Positions 35,538-44,565 are shown, counted from the stretch's first letter. The stretch: DNA of 64,000 bases from Acidobacteriota bacterium (GCA_016208495.1 JACQXX010000109.1:1-64000); one strand, 5' to 3'. Numbers and translations are program-made. The notes: generated by a model from the sequence alone, not told the origin.

Positions 35538-37082
35538 ATGCGGATTCGAACCCAGTTGTTTTTTGGAATCGTGTTACTGATGTTGGGATTGATCGGCGTT
35601 CAATGCTGGCTGCAAATGCGTCAACTTCAGGCAATTGAACGTGAACTGACCGAAGTCGCCACCAATTTGTCTCAGGCGTTCTATTTTAAGAGCGGGACTG
35701 AGTTCAAACCCGGTGACCCGGAACTCAAAACCTGGCAGGAGTTTCAAGGAGAACCTCAACACTTACCGGCACCTGATCCGTCACAAACCAAGATGAGAAT
35801 TCGGGTTCCAGCCCAAGGTGAAAAATTCCAAATTCCAATTCCTCCAGGTCAGTTCCCTATCCCCAATCAAAGTGCGGACCAGGGCACCACGACATTCGAA
35901 GAACAAACTGATCCGAAAAATCCTCAACAGCCCAAGAAAAAGCTGGTCATTACCCGAGTAACCACTGATGTCACCGAAGATGGAAAACAAGCCAGGTCGG
36001 AATATACCGTCGTTCACCCAGAGGGAACGCCTGGGCATCACGTCAGCCTGCCTCGCATCCAGGCACGGATCGTCGAAGCTGAAGCAACGCCTGACCGACT
36101 GATTGTCATTAGTGGCGCTCCAGGGGGTGAAAAACGAATTCCGCTTCCGACATCACGCTCGACACAGGTGATCCAAACCACGCTCCAACAAGGGTTAATC
36201 GCTGGCGTCCTGCTCCTGCTGGCTGGTTTCTTTGCCTCGGCGATGATTGCCCATCGGCTGACGTCTCCGCTCCGTCAGTTGATGGCTGGGGTTGAAGCCC
36301 TGGAACGAGGACAACTGGGAACTCAAATTCAGGTCACCTCCAAAGGTGAGTTAGGCGAACTGCAAACCACGTTCAATCGGATGTCCGCCCGGCTGGCTGA
36401 GCTTGAAGAGGAAAAACAAACCTGGAAAGCCCGTGAACACTTAGCTGAACTGGGCGACCTGGCTCGCGGATTGGCGCATACACTTCGCAATCCACTCAAT
36501 ACACTTGGGTTAGCCGTCGAAGAGCTGGCATCAACCACCGCTGACGGCAGCCAGGATTTGGTGACAACCGCACGTGGTCAGATTCGGCGGATTGACCACT
36601 GGCTGCGGTCATTTTTGGCGCTTGGCGCCGGAGGAGCGGCGGAACCAGACATTGTTGACATTCGCGATCTGGTTCAGGATGTTGCTTTTGAAGCCATCCA
36701 GCTTGGCAACGACATTGAAATCACGTCCTGTTCCGAGCCCATGAAAGCCCTGGTTGTCCCGCCCGCACTTCGCTCGGCATTGGCTAATCTGATCAACAAT
36801 GCCGTCGAAGCCGCTCCGGAACATTCCCCTGTCACCGTGTCGGTCACCAGAGTTGAACAAACAGGTCTCATCCGCATTGCCGACCGTGGACCAGGGCTTC
36901 CGGATGAGGTGAAACGACGGTTGTTTACCCCACATATCACCACCAAAACCGGTGGCTCGGGGATGGGCATTTTTTTGGCGAAACAATTGATTGAAGGCGG
37001 TCACGGTGGGAAACTGGAGTTTCAAGATAACCCGGACGGCGGTACGATAGCCGTCATCTCCATACCACTCAACATCAAGTAA
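35538..37082 (+). CDS. Membrane sensor histidine kinase with HAMP
   Basis: Two-component sensor. The 514-residue product starts MRIRTQLFFGIVLLML (membrane helix 6-26), has a periplasmic sensor region of about 190 residues with no recognised domain, a second helix (GLIAGVLLLLAGFFASAMIA, 219-238), HAMP (about 238-295), a HisKA dimerisation helix with phospho-acceptor His314 (AHTLRNPLN), and a HATPase domain (about 405-512) with NLINNAVEA, DRGPGLP and GGSGMGIFLAKQ. The longer frame from 35469 is encoded by TTCATTC repeats and is discarded. Its gene is 150 bp upstream of an NtrC-type regulator gene, which is its probable partner. Confidence 0.92.
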   Translation: MRIRTQLFFGIVLLMLGLIGVQCWLQMRQLQAIERELTEVATNLSQAFYFKSGTEFKPGDPELKTWQEFQGEPQHLPAPDPSQTKMRIRVPAQGEKFQIPIPPGQFPIPNQSADQGTTTFEEQTDPKNPQQPKKKLVITRVTTDVTEDGKQARSEYTVVHPEGTPGHHVSLPRIQARIVEAEATPDRLIVISGAPGGEKRIPLPTSRSTQVIQTTLQQGLIAGVLLLLAGFFASAMIAHRLTSPLRQLMAGVEALERGQLGTQIQVTSKGELGELQTTFNRMSARLAELEEEKQTWKAREHLAELGDLARGLAHTLRNPLNTLGLAVEELASTTADGSQDLVTTARGQIRRIDHWLRSFLALGAGGAAEPDIVDIRDLVQDVAFEAIQLGNDIEITSCSEPMKALVVPPALRSALANLINNAVEAAPEHSPVTVSVTRVEQTGLIRIADRGPGLPDEVKRRLFTPHITTKTGGSGMGIFLAKQLIEGGHGGKLEFQDNPDGGTIAVISIPLNIK

Positions 37083-37227
37083 GAATGAAGAATTGAGAAT
37101 GAAGAATTAATCGGTTCTTGGTTCTTGGTTCTTGGAAGGTATTGATCCCTAAGCACTAAGCACCAAGTACTAACCACTAACCATTTGTATTTTCTTCATT
37201 CTTCATTCTTCATTCTTCATTCTTTTA
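37083..37227. repeat. Inverted ATTCTTC-heptamer element with TTCTTGG and ACTAACC arrays
   Basis: GAATGAAGAATTGAGAATG (37083-37101) faces a CTTCATT array (37194-37224). Between them are three TTCTTGG units (37114-37135) and ACTAAGC/ACTAACC units (37150-37186). It sits between the histidine kinase and response regulator genes. Confidence 0.85.
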
Positions 37228-37232
37228 GGCCC

Positions 37233-38591
37233 ATGTCCCACCCATATCAGCTCCTGGTTGTCGAAGATGAAAATGCTCAACGGCGGTTGATCGCCGATAT
37301 TCTGCGCAAGGATGGATTTCAGGTTCAGGAAGCGGCATCAGGAATTGCCGCACTGGAAATCCTTGAGAATCAATCAGTTGATCTTGTGCTATGCGACTGG
37401 CGAATGCCTGGCATGAGCGGTGGCGAGGTACTGACCGAGGTTCGCAAACGGCAGTATCCCTGCTCGTTTATCGTGATGACCGCCTATGGTTCGATTGCCC
37501 ATGCGGTTGAAGCAGTGCGCCTTGGTGCTGACGACTATCTGGCCAAACCCTTTGAAAAAGAAGCGCTCCTGCTGGCAATTCAGCGCGTCTTGCGCACCAA
37601 AAAGCTCGAACAGGAAAATCTCCGGCTCCGCGAGGAAATTGTCCAGCGCGATCAGTGTGGCGAGATTTTTGGCCAGGCTGAATCCATGCAGCGCCTCTAT
37701 CGGACGCTGAAAAAAGTAGCGATCACTGATGCCACGGTCCTGATTCAAGGCGAATCCGGCACCGGCAAGGAACTGGTCGCCCGGACGCTCCACACCGAAA
37801 GCCCACGGGCCAAGGCCCCGTTCGTGGCCGTCAACTGTGCCGCCATTCCTGAAACACTCATGGAAAGCGAGTTGTTTGGGTATGAAAAAGGGGCGTTTAC
37901 GGGGGCTCAAAAACGACGGGAAGGCAAATTTGAAGAAGCCGAGGGCGGTACACTTTTCCTGGATGAAGTGCCGTCCATGCCGCTCTCGCTTCAGGCGACA
38001 CTCCTGCGCGTACTTCAGGAACGCCGGTTTACTCGACTTGGCGGACGTGGCGAAGTGTCGTGCAATGTTCGCATCATTGCCGCCTCAAATCGGGACCTCC
38101 CCCGACTGGTCAGCGAAGGTGCTTTCCGTGAAGATCTCTACTACCGCCTCAACGTCGTTCCACTTACCATCCCACCGCTGCGTGAACGTCGTGAAGATAT
38201 ATCCCTCCTGGTTTCAATCTTTACCAAACAAGCCGAAGCCCGCTATAACGTCACGGTCGAACCCTTCCCTCCTGCTGTATTGCGCTGTCTGATGGAATAC
38301 TCCTGGCCGGGGAATGTGCGCGAACTCTCAAACGTCGTCGAACGGCTGGTCCTTCTGACCGACAACGGCAAAGTGACCCTTGACGATTTACCCGAGGAAA
38401 TTCGCCGCCCAACCTCTCAACCTGGGTGCCCATTCCGCCTTCCGGCCTCGGGAATTGTCTGGGAGGAAATGGAGGAAGGACTGTTGCGTCAAGCACTTGA
38501 TCAGGCCGCCGGAAACCGGTCGGTGGCCGCAAAACTCCTTGGCATGAGTTACAAAACTTTCCTCTATCGGCTTGAGAAATTTGGAATGTAA
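37233..38591 (+). CDS. NtrC-type response regulator (sigma54 activator)
   Basis: The 452-residue product has a receiver domain (1-125) with phospho-acceptor Asp55 in LVLCDWRMPG and Lys105 in AKPF; an AAA+ domain with Walker A GESGTGKE (173-180), GAFTGA (220-225) and FLDE (242-245); and a Fis-type helix-turn-helix (SVAAKLLGMSYKTFLYRL) at the end. All motifs needed to activate sigma54 are intact. The start MSHPYQLLV is preceded by G-rich AGGC only, but the longer frame from 37185 is made of heptamer repeats. It pairs with the histidine kinase upstream, and a -24/-12 promoter lies 580 bp downstream of its stop. Confidence 0.93.
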   Translation: MSHPYQLLVVEDENAQRRLIADILRKDGFQVQEAASGIAALEILENQSVDLVLCDWRMPGMSGGEVLTEVRKRQYPCSFIVMTAYGSIAHAVEAVRLGADDYLAKPFEKEALLLAIQRVLRTKKLEQENLRLREEIVQRDQCGEIFGQAESMQRLYRTLKKVAITDATVLIQGESGTGKELVARTLHTESPRAKAPFVAVNCAAIPETLMESELFGYEKGAFTGAQKRREGKFEEAEGGTLFLDEVPSMPLSLQATLLRVLQERRFTRLGGRGEVSCNVRIIAASNRDLPRLVSEGAFREDLYYRLNVVPLTIPPLRERREDISLLVSIFTKQAEARYNVTVEPFPPAVLRCLMEYSWPGNVRELSNVVERLVLLTDNGKVTLDDLPEEIRRPTSQPGCPFRLPASGIVWEEMEEGLLRQALDQAAGNRSVAAKLLGMSYKTFLYRLEKFGM

Positions 38592-38900
38592 GTCTTTCGG
38601 GTTCCGGGGTCCGGGTTTTCAGAAGGGATGAGGGATGAGGGATGAAGGATGAAAGAAATCACCCTCTCACCGTGTCATTCGGTCATCTGGTCTGGGTTCC
38701 GGGTTTTCGAATTTTGATCCTTTTTTGCAGGCCGTAAACGACCTGCCTCAATTCAACCACCGCGGCGGCGGCGAAAACCAGGACACAATGACAGGATGAC
38801 ATGGGGACAAAATGACATGGTGAAAAGGTGATTTCTTTCATCCCTCATCCCTCTTCCCTTCGAAAAACCCGGAACCCAGAACCCAGAACCCTAATTCTTC
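38592..38900. repeat. Nested 293-bp palindromic element with three heptamer families
   Basis: Left arm 38599-38680 reads in order GGGTTCC units, GGGATGA units, AAGAAATCACC and CACCGTGTCATT. Right arm 38811-38891 is the reverse complement in mirror order (AATGACATGGTG, GGTGATTTCTT, TCATCCC units, then GGAACCC/AGAACCC units). Between the arms lie GGGTTCCGGGTTTTCGAATT, a copy of unit R2 (38727-38780) and ATGACAGG-type repeats. This is the first half of a 671-bp gene-free stretch. Confidence 0.85.
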
Positions 38901-39170
38901 ATTTTCTTGAAATCCCTATATCAGGAATCAATCTCCTCAAATGAGGAACTCATCTCTGCTTCGAACCACTGGTTTCTCTGAAATTCGCTTTGGGAGACTG
39001 TGCGGCTGAAAAGAATTTTGCCTGATTTGAAATCTTTTGAATCCTTTTTTTAGATGAAAATCAACTTGTTCTAATCATTCGCTTTATTTTTTAACTGGCT
39101 AATCTGTTGTGGAAATTGTATTTCCCTGACCCCTGACCCCTGACCCCTGTTTCTCGGATTTTCGCACTTG
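38901..39170. other. Gene-free leader region upstream of the sigma54 promoter
   Basis: AT-rich, with a CCCTGAC heptamer array at 39124-39150. This is where an enhancer site for the NtrC-type regulator would be expected (about 80-200 bp upstream of -24), but I could not define an inverted repeat with confidence. Confidence 0.5.
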
Positions 39171-39186
39171 TGGCACAGTGGTTGCC
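39171..39186 (+). promoter_or_regulatory. Sigma54 (-24/-12) promoter
   Basis: TGGCAC (39171-39176), five bases, then TTGCC (39182-39186). The GG and GC doublets are 12 bp apart, as required, and match the -24/-12 consensus. Transcription would start near 39197, about 66 nt before the triple-repeat protein gene. An intact NtrC-type activator is encoded just upstream. Confidence 0.72.
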
Positions 39187-39262
39187 CATAGGTACATCGT
39201 TCAGTTCGATTGAGGAGACACCGTTTCATTCCCTATAACCTAATTTTGGAGCACAACACAGT

Positions 39263-40204
39263 ATGCGAAACAGAAACTTTTCCCTTCTTGCATTTACCGT
39301 CTGGTTTTTGGCGACATTCATCATTACCCCCAATTTCACTGCCCATGCCCAGGGCCCACACGTTCTTCGGACGCCAGATGAACGCAATGTTTTCATTTTG
39401 GGCAAAGATAAGCCGACCCGCATCAACGTCAATGACCTGGCTGATGGGGAAACCAAAACGCTGACTGTCAACAACAGCAATATCGCGGTTACCCGCAAGG
39501 GCGATAGTCTGACCGTGCTCGTTGATGGCAAAGAAGTGAAGGACCTCGACGGAATGCCCGGCGAAGCCGGCAAACGAGTATTTGTTATGACTGATCACGA
39601 AGGTGCCCACCCAATTGATGGCCTTACTGATGGACAGGTCATGATCTTCCGTGAAAAAGATGGCAATGGCGTGGTGAGCAACACCAAACTGATTATCACC
39701 AATCAGGGCAAAAACCTTACTGTTTTTCAAAATGATGCCAAAACTGAATACAACGTCGCGGACTTTGCCGAAGGTGAATCCCGAACGATTGTGAGTGGAA
39801 AAGCCACGATCACGGCCACTCGCAAAGGCGAAGCGTTTGTCCTGGCCAAGGACGGCAAAGAATTTCCCGCCGAGCCAGTGATGATCCGGATGCGCGGCGA
39901 CCACTTCAAAGTTGCGGCGCCTGGTGATGCCAAAGAAGGCGACCACAAGTTTGTGTTTGTTGAAAAAATCGAAAAGACCGATGGCCAAACCAAGGTCAGA
40001 ATGCATGAATCATCCGTCAACGTGATGCTTGATGATTCTCAGGAACTGATGATTCATAACAACGGCCAGGTCCAGAAACATTCCTTGAAAGATATGAATG
40101 ACGGCGAAACCCGCACCTTCACCTCCGGCAACGACACCATTTTGGTGACCAAAAAAGACGGCCACTTCCAGGTGATGGTCAACAAACAAGGTTCGGTAAA
40201 CTAA
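39263..40204 (+). CDS. Secreted protein of three ~110-residue repeats
   Basis: Not recognised as a known family. The 313-residue product has a signal peptide (cleavage near AHAQ, residue 30). A 38-residue motif recurs at about 54-91, 163-201 and 273-310, spaced 109 and 110 residues. Its shared pattern is (N/S)(V/L)xD(L/F/M)xxGE(T/S)(K/R)T followed by ...I.VT(R/K)KG..F.V...G(K)E. The segments between motifs (VFVMTDHEGAHP, VFVEKIEKTDGQ) also look beta-rich, so the repeat unit is about 110 residues. No cysteine or catalytic motif is seen. TGGAG precedes the start, and a sigma54 promoter lies at 39171-39186. It is transcribed as a single gene, closed by a terminator at 40241-40290. Possible roles are an envelope or extracellular binding protein. 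Confidence 0.8.
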   Translation: MRNRNFSLLAFTVWFLATFIITPNFTAHAQGPHVLRTPDERNVFILGKDKPTRINVNDLADGETKTLTVNNSNIAVTRKGDSLTVLVDGKEVKDLDGMPGEAGKRVFVMTDHEGAHPIDGLTDGQVMIFREKDGNGVVSNTKLIITNQGKNLTVFQNDAKTEYNVADFAEGESRTIVSGKATITATRKGEAFVLAKDGKEFPAEPVMIRMRGDHFKVAAPGDAKEGDHKFVFVEKIEKTDGQTKVRMHESSVNVMLDDSQELMIHNNGQVQKHSLKDMNDGETRTFTSGNDTILVTKKDGHFQVMVNKQGSVN

Positions 40205-40240
40205 TCCCAGAATTTTTGATCGTCTCTCGAAAGATTGCGT

Positions 40241-40290
40241 GGGGTTTGAGGTTTAAGAACAGGTTCTTGACCTCAAGCCCCCATTTTTTT
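40241..40290 (+). terminator. Intrinsic terminator
   Basis: GGGGTTTGAGGT pairs with ACCTCAAGCCCC (one bulge region, with TTAAGAAC and GGTTCTTG extending the stem), followed by ATTTTTTTG. It closes the triple-repeat gene and separates it from the beta-lactamase-fold gene. Confidence 0.88.
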
Positions 40291-40340
40291 GCCCAGATAC
40301 CATCAGCCCGATTCAGGCTTCTCTCTTTAAAGGTATTGTT

Positions 40341-41861
40341 ATGCAAACTGCTCTGATTCCGTTCATTCTGGCCCTTCAGGTGTGTTTTCCAGGCTTGAGT
40401 TTTTGTCAGTCACCTGCTCCGGCACAAACCTCCCAGCAACCGTCACCAAATCAACCAGCACCATCCTTGTCCAAAGCTGATCGTGACCGCATTCAAAATC
40501 ATGGGCAGGAGTTTGTCAGTGCTGTAAGCTCTGGATCACCAGAAACCGCACTCACCACTGCCCAGAAGATTTTTTCCGAGGAGACCCTGACGCGTCTGGG
40601 GGCGCCCAAACTCTCCGAAAGTATAGTTTCAAAATACAAAAGCCTGGGCGAACTGGAATTTCACCATGCGGAGTTGATGGAACTTCCAATAGGTGACCGA
40701 ATCAGCCGGGTGCTGCATGTTTTTGCCAGATCTAAAGCTTCAGGCTGGCTGGACTTTCAATTTCGCGTCGAACCCAATCCACCTTATAGATTGAAAGAAC
40801 TGGTATTTATCGCCAACGTCGCCGAACCGGTGTACCTGCCAAACGGAGATATTTCCGACGCCACGACGCTCAAATGGCTCAACCAGTACATTGATACACT
40901 GATTGAAGCCAATGATCTTTCCGGCAGCGTGTTGATTTCACAAGCCGGAAAACCGCTGTTGGAACGAGCCTTTGGCTTTGCTGATGCCAAACGGACTCAA
41001 AAAATCACTCCTGAGACCGGGTTTAACCTTGGCTCAGGCAACAAGATGTTCACGGCCATTGCCATTGCCCAACTGGTTGAGCAGGGCAAATTGAAATACT
41101 CTGACCCACTCATTGAGTTTCTTCCTGATTTTCCCGATCCGGCCTTTGCCCGCAAAGTGACCATTCACCACCTGCTCTCGCACACCTCGGGGATCAATGA
41201 ATACTGGACACCCGAATTTAATCAACAGCGGACTCAGATGAAGGATCTCAAGCAGTTCCTTCCCTGGATTTATAAAGTTGGAACAGGGTTTGAACCCGGA
41301 AGCCAGTTTGCCTATAGCAATTCGAACTTCATCCTGGCCGGTCTGATCATCGAAAAAGCCAGTCGGATGGACTATTTTGAGTACATCCGCCAGCATATTT
41401 ACAAGCCACTGGGAATGACTGCGTCAGATTCTTATCTGATGGATGGATCGGTGCCCAACCTGGCGTCTCCACTGAAAAAGACACCAACCGGGTGGGAATT
41501 TGCCCCGCATGGGCGCCGGGGTTCTTCAGCCGGAGGTGGATTTTCCACCCCCCGCGATATTTTAAAATATGCCCGGGGTTTGGCCAGTGGAAAGCTTGTT
41601 TCCCCAGCCAGTTTCAAACTCCTGACAACTTCAAAAACCAGAGCGCTCAATTCATCCACCGACTATGGATATGGGTTTATCCTCGAACAGCATGGCATGC
41701 TCGCTTCCTACGGCCACGGGGGGATTGCTTCGGGTGTGAATTTTGAATTCCGTCATTTTCCGCAACTTGACCTGACGGTGGTGCTGTTTTGCAACCAGGA
41801 CAATGGCGCCTATGACGATCTGCGCAAAAACATCATCAAGCTGGTTTCAGGGGTTCGGTAA
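40341..41861 (+). CDS. Serine beta-lactamase-fold hydrolase, exported
   Basis: 506-residue class C beta-lactamase/D-aminopeptidase-like protein with a signal peptide (MQTALIPFILALQVCF...). An N-terminal domain of about 140 residues (45-185) looks like the NTF2-like/DUF3471-type leader found in such proteins. The catalytic domain (about 180-500) has SGNK (Ser232, Lys235) as the SxxK motif, YSN (Tyr325) as the second motif, and GHGG near residue 459 in the KTG position. The family includes esterases, peptidases and beta-lactamases; the sequence gives no reason to call it a resistance enzyme. Transcribed apart from the preceding gene. Confidence 0.87.
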   Translation: MQTALIPFILALQVCFPGLSFCQSPAPAQTSQQPSPNQPAPSLSKADRDRIQNHGQEFVSAVSSGSPETALTTAQKIFSEETLTRLGAPKLSESIVSKYKSLGELEFHHAELMELPIGDRISRVLHVFARSKASGWLDFQFRVEPNPPYRLKELVFIANVAEPVYLPNGDISDATTLKWLNQYIDTLIEANDLSGSVLISQAGKPLLERAFGFADAKRTQKITPETGFNLGSGNKMFTAIAIAQLVEQGKLKYSDPLIEFLPDFPDPAFARKVTIHHLLSHTSGINEYWTPEFNQQRTQMKDLKQFLPWIYKVGTGFEPGSQFAYSNSNFILAGLIIEKASRMDYFEYIRQHIYKPLGMTASDSYLMDGSVPNLASPLKKTPTGWEFAPHGRRGSSAGGGFSTPRDILKYARGLASGKLVSPASFKLLTTSKTRALNSSTDYGYGFILEQHGMLASYGHGGIASGVNFEFRHFPQLDLTVVLFCNQDNGAYDDLRKNIIKLVSGVR

Positions 41862-41868
41862 TCCCCGT

Positions 41869-41968
41869 CAGGGTTCAGGGTTCAGGGTTTGGGGTTCAGG
41901 GTTTCGAATTTATGTCCTTTTCGTCCTTTATGTCCTTTATGTCTTTTAAACCTCGAACCCTAAACCCG
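41869..41968. repeat. Composite element C1: GGGTTCA arm, TTCGAATTT core, inverted arm
   Basis: GGGTTCA units (41870-41905) lead into GGGTTTCGAATTTATGTCC and CTTTTCGTCCTTTATGTCC (core 41899-41947), then AAACCTCGAACCC and TAAACCC (41948-41968) in inverted orientation. The core recurs at 60834 and 62819, diverged at 27484, and inverted at 44375. Confidence 0.85.
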
Positions 41969-42000
41969 ATTTCAGTGGGATTTTATTTTCTTCCGACTCC

Positions 42001-42987
42001 CTAAAAGTAAGATGACCATTGTTTCATTCTCTCAGGGGCAATGATGGTGGCATACATCCCACAGCATTCCATGCTGTGGGCAAATGCCGACATGGCCATC
42101 ATCAATGGGAATTGAGTCCAAATCTGGAGATTGTGGATCCCCATCACCTGACCAAATCGAAACCACCGGCGACTATCGAGCAACATATGCCAGAGCATGG
42201 TCACTATCGGTTCAAAGATTGTGGTTCGACGAATCCACTGGTTGGGATAATTTGGATCAAGTCGGCGCAACCAGTAGATTTCATACCCATAGCGAAAATG
42301 AACGCGATGCCACCAGTACAATGAAAAAACATGAAGGACTTGTTGCTGCGGTTCTAACACGATCTTTCGTCCATCATCGGTCATTTTACGGTAGAGGAGC
42401 GAAGGCGAAAGCGTGCGCCCATACTCGGTTTCATAGTAATACTGATGGAAGACGTCAGCTCGAAAGGCGACATTGTTTGACTGCCACCCGACAGCAGGAA
42501 AAGTTTCTGTCGCCGAGCGTTTACCAATAATCCAGCCAAATGTAATCGAAGCGACACTGCGCATCCGTGCGGTGTACGGCTCCAACCCCCGGTGACTGCG
42601 AAACAGGGTAATGCCGACCGTGACATCCGCACCCTGGTTGATCCGGCTCACAAGACTGTCGAGCCATTGGGGCATAAGCCACGTGTCGGAATCGCTAAAA
42701 GCCAGAATTTCACCCGAAGCCTCGCTGGCACCGAGATTTTTCATTTTGTAATAATGTTCCTGTTCAGACACGACCATTTTTACCCTGTGAAAATCCGTCA
42801 ACCCCAGCTCCATTTCCTGTAATTCCTGAATTTGTTGGGCCGTGCCGACAATGATGACTTCCACGTGATTGAGCGGGAATGACTGTTGTTTGAGCGTGTC
42901 AAGAAACGTCACAAAGGAACCTTCATTGCGTGGGGCGTTGTATCCTTCAACAATGACGGAAACCAGAGGAGGAGGCTGATGTGTCAT
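42001..42987 (-). CDS. Family 2 glycosyltransferase
   Basis: Inverting GT-A glycosyltransferase, likely acting on an envelope or exopolysaccharide at the inner face of the membrane. The 328-residue product begins PPLVSVIVEGYNAPRNEGSF, has the nucleotide-sugar site FSDSDTWLMP (DSD in the DxD position) and an acceptor-binding segment near TETFPAVGWQSNNVAFRADV. A hydrophobic C-terminal portion (QFPLMMAMSAFAHSMECCGM) may associate with the membrane. Its ATG directly follows the TAA of the family 4 glycosyltransferase gene, so the two are translationally coupled. The sugar is unknown. Confidence 0.88.
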   Translation of the reverse strand: MTHQPPPLVSVIVEGYNAPRNEGSFVTFLDTLKQQSFPLNHVEVIIVGTAQQIQELQEMELGLTDFHRVKMVVSEQEHYYKMKNLGASEASGEILAFSDSDTWLMPQWLDSLVSRINQGADVTVGITLFRSHRGLEPYTARMRSVASITFGWIIGKRSATETFPAVGWQSNNVAFRADVFHQYYYETEYGRTLSPSLLYRKMTDDGRKIVLEPQQQVLHVFSLYWWHRVHFRYGYEIYWLRRLDPNYPNQWIRRTTIFEPIVTMLWHMLLDSRRWFRFGQVMGIHNLQIWTQFPLMMAMSAFAHSMECCGMYATIIAPERMKQWSSYF

Positions 42988-44202
42988 TTAACAGTGCTCC
43001 TGAGCGACATTCATTTTATTTCGAGAGCCTTCCAACACTTTCTGATAAATGGCCAGAAGTTGATGAAGATATGTGTCCTGGCCAAACTTTTCAAGCATGC
43101 GCTGGCGACCGGCACGGCCCAGACGTTCAGCCAGCTCCTGATCGGTCAGAATCGTCAATAATCGTTCGGCAAGGATCTGGTCATCACCTGGAGGAACCAG
43201 AAAACCGGTTTCACCTTCTTTAACAATCTCAAGCGAGCCTCCGCAGGCCGTTGCAACCACGGCAGTCCCCCGCATCATGGCTTCAGTGGTGATATTGCCA
43301 AAGGGTTCAGCCCATCGTGACGGCACAACCTGGACCCAGGCAGAAGCCAGGCGGCAGGCAAGTTCAGATTGAGAAAGATGTCCCAGGAACCGCACGTGAT
43401 CAGTGAGACGCAATTGGTTCACCAGGTCTATCAGAGACTGTTTTTCTGGACCATCGCCAGCAATCCAAAATTGCAAAAGTGGAAGGCGGGAAATAATTCT
43501 GGCCGTGGCTCGAATGGCAACGTCAATGCCTTTTTCTTTTACCAACCGACCAGCGAAGGCAATAATCGGAGGGGAACTCAGCGGCGGGCGCTCGGGCTGG
43601 AGCGGCACCAGGTTATGGAGGACCCCGGCGACGTCAATGCCTTCCGCTCTCAACCGCTGCCCGACAGCTTCACTATTGGCAATGATCATTCGAAAATTCA
43701 TGTGTTGCGCCTGCCACAACTTTAACTGAAGCATCACCGGTACCCAGTCACGCAAGGGCACACACCCCTGTTGATAACAGACCCACCCGGCTTGAAAACC
43801 GCAAGATTCACCATTTGGTAAGAGTTTAATTCCCGTTGGACAGATGGGGCGATACCAAACCACATGGTAGAGACTGGGAACAAGATTCAACAACGGAAGA
43901 ATCAATGGTGAAATCTGACTCAAAAGCATTCGCACATGGACCAGATCAGGCTGAAACTCGTTGAGCACCTGATGCAACCGCCAGTAAGCTGATGGATTTG
44001 CGGTCTGAAGGAGGGTTCGAAACCGGGACATGGTTCCAAAACAGTGATAGTCAGCCCTGGATTCAACATTGAGCGGCGCGGCTGAACTCGCAAAGATTCG
44101 GGCGTCGTGACCGATGGCTCGCAAAGAGTCCCGGATGGCCAGGGTTTGAATCTCCGCACCCCCAAATGGATAGCTGTAATCGTTCACCAAAAGCACCTTC
44201 AT
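42988..44202 (-). CDS. Family 4 glycosyltransferase (GT-B)
   Basis: Retaining GT-B glycosyltransferase. The 404-residue product starts MKVLLVNDYSYPFGGAEIQT, has the glycine-rich loop after the first strand, IAFAGRLVKEKGIDVAI for the start of the second Rossmann domain, and the donor-sugar motif EPFGNITTEAMMRGTAVVA (EX7E). An alternative start at 44220 adds six residues; neither has a strong ribosome binding site. It is the upstream gene of a two-gene glycosyltransferase operon, and a MITE-like element lies 34 bp upstream. Confidence 0.88.
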   Translation of the reverse strand: MKVLLVNDYSYPFGGAEIQTLAIRDSLRAIGHDARIFASSAAPLNVESRADYHCFGTMSRFRTLLQTANPSAYWRLHQVLNEFQPDLVHVRMLLSQISPLILPLLNLVPSLYHVVWYRPICPTGIKLLPNGESCGFQAGWVCYQQGCVPLRDWVPVMLQLKLWQAQHMNFRMIIANSEAVGQRLRAEGIDVAGVLHNLVPLQPERPPLSSPPIIAFAGRLVKEKGIDVAIRATARIISRLPLLQFWIAGDGPEKQSLIDLVNQLRLTDHVRFLGHLSQSELACRLASAWVQVVPSRWAEPFGNITTEAMMRGTAVVATACGGSLEIVKEGETGFLVPPGDDQILAERLLTILTDQELAERLGRAGRQRMLEKFGQDTYLHQLLAIYQKVLEGSRNKMNVAQEHC

Positions 44203-44235
44203 ACGTTCACTGAAAGCCACAACTGAAATCAGGAT

Positions 44236-44354
44236 GATAAGTACCTTACCGAAAATTTCCAGACATTTTAACCACGAAACACACGAACTACACGAAAAGA
44301 ATCAAACACTTACCCAATCCAATATCTCAGGAAACTTATGAAAAGGTACTTATC
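44236..44354. mobile_element. MITE-like element M1, copy 2
   Basis: 119-bp element with terminal inverted repeats GATAAGTACCTT (44236-44247) and AAGGTACTTATC (44343-44354). The inside matches copy 1 (33421-33540) nearly base for base (AACCACGAAACACAC, AATCAAACACTTACC, AATCCAATATCTCAG). No coding capacity. Confidence 0.85.
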
Positions 44355-44565
44355 ATTGAAGGATCAGGGGTCAGGGTTTTAGGAAAAGACAAAAAGGGCA
44401 TAAGGGACGAAAAGGACAAAAAAGATGTAAGGACGCTATGGCTTTGAATGGTACCCAATTCGAAAACCCAGAACCCTGGAAGAATGACAGAATGACACAA
44501 TGCAAGGTGACAGGGGATTTTTTTCATCCCTCATCCCTTGGTTTCGGCCCGGAGCCCTGGACTCC
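44355..44565. repeat. Composite element, inverted core orientation
   Basis: GGGGTCAGGGTTTT (44367-44380), then AAAAGACAAAAAGGGC and GGACGAAAAGGACAAAA, which is the reverse complement of the TGTCCTTTTCGTCC core, then CGAAAACCCAGAACCCTGG (44461-44479). After it come ATGACAGAATGACAC octamers. With copy 2 of M1 it fills the 363-bp gap between the glycosyltransferase and the redox genes. Confidence 0.75.

Noticed and set aside
40341-41861. Beta-lactamase-fold gene as antibiotic resistance
   Set aside because: The SxxK and YxN motifs fit a large family of esterases and peptidases; nothing in sequence or context supports drug hydrolysis.
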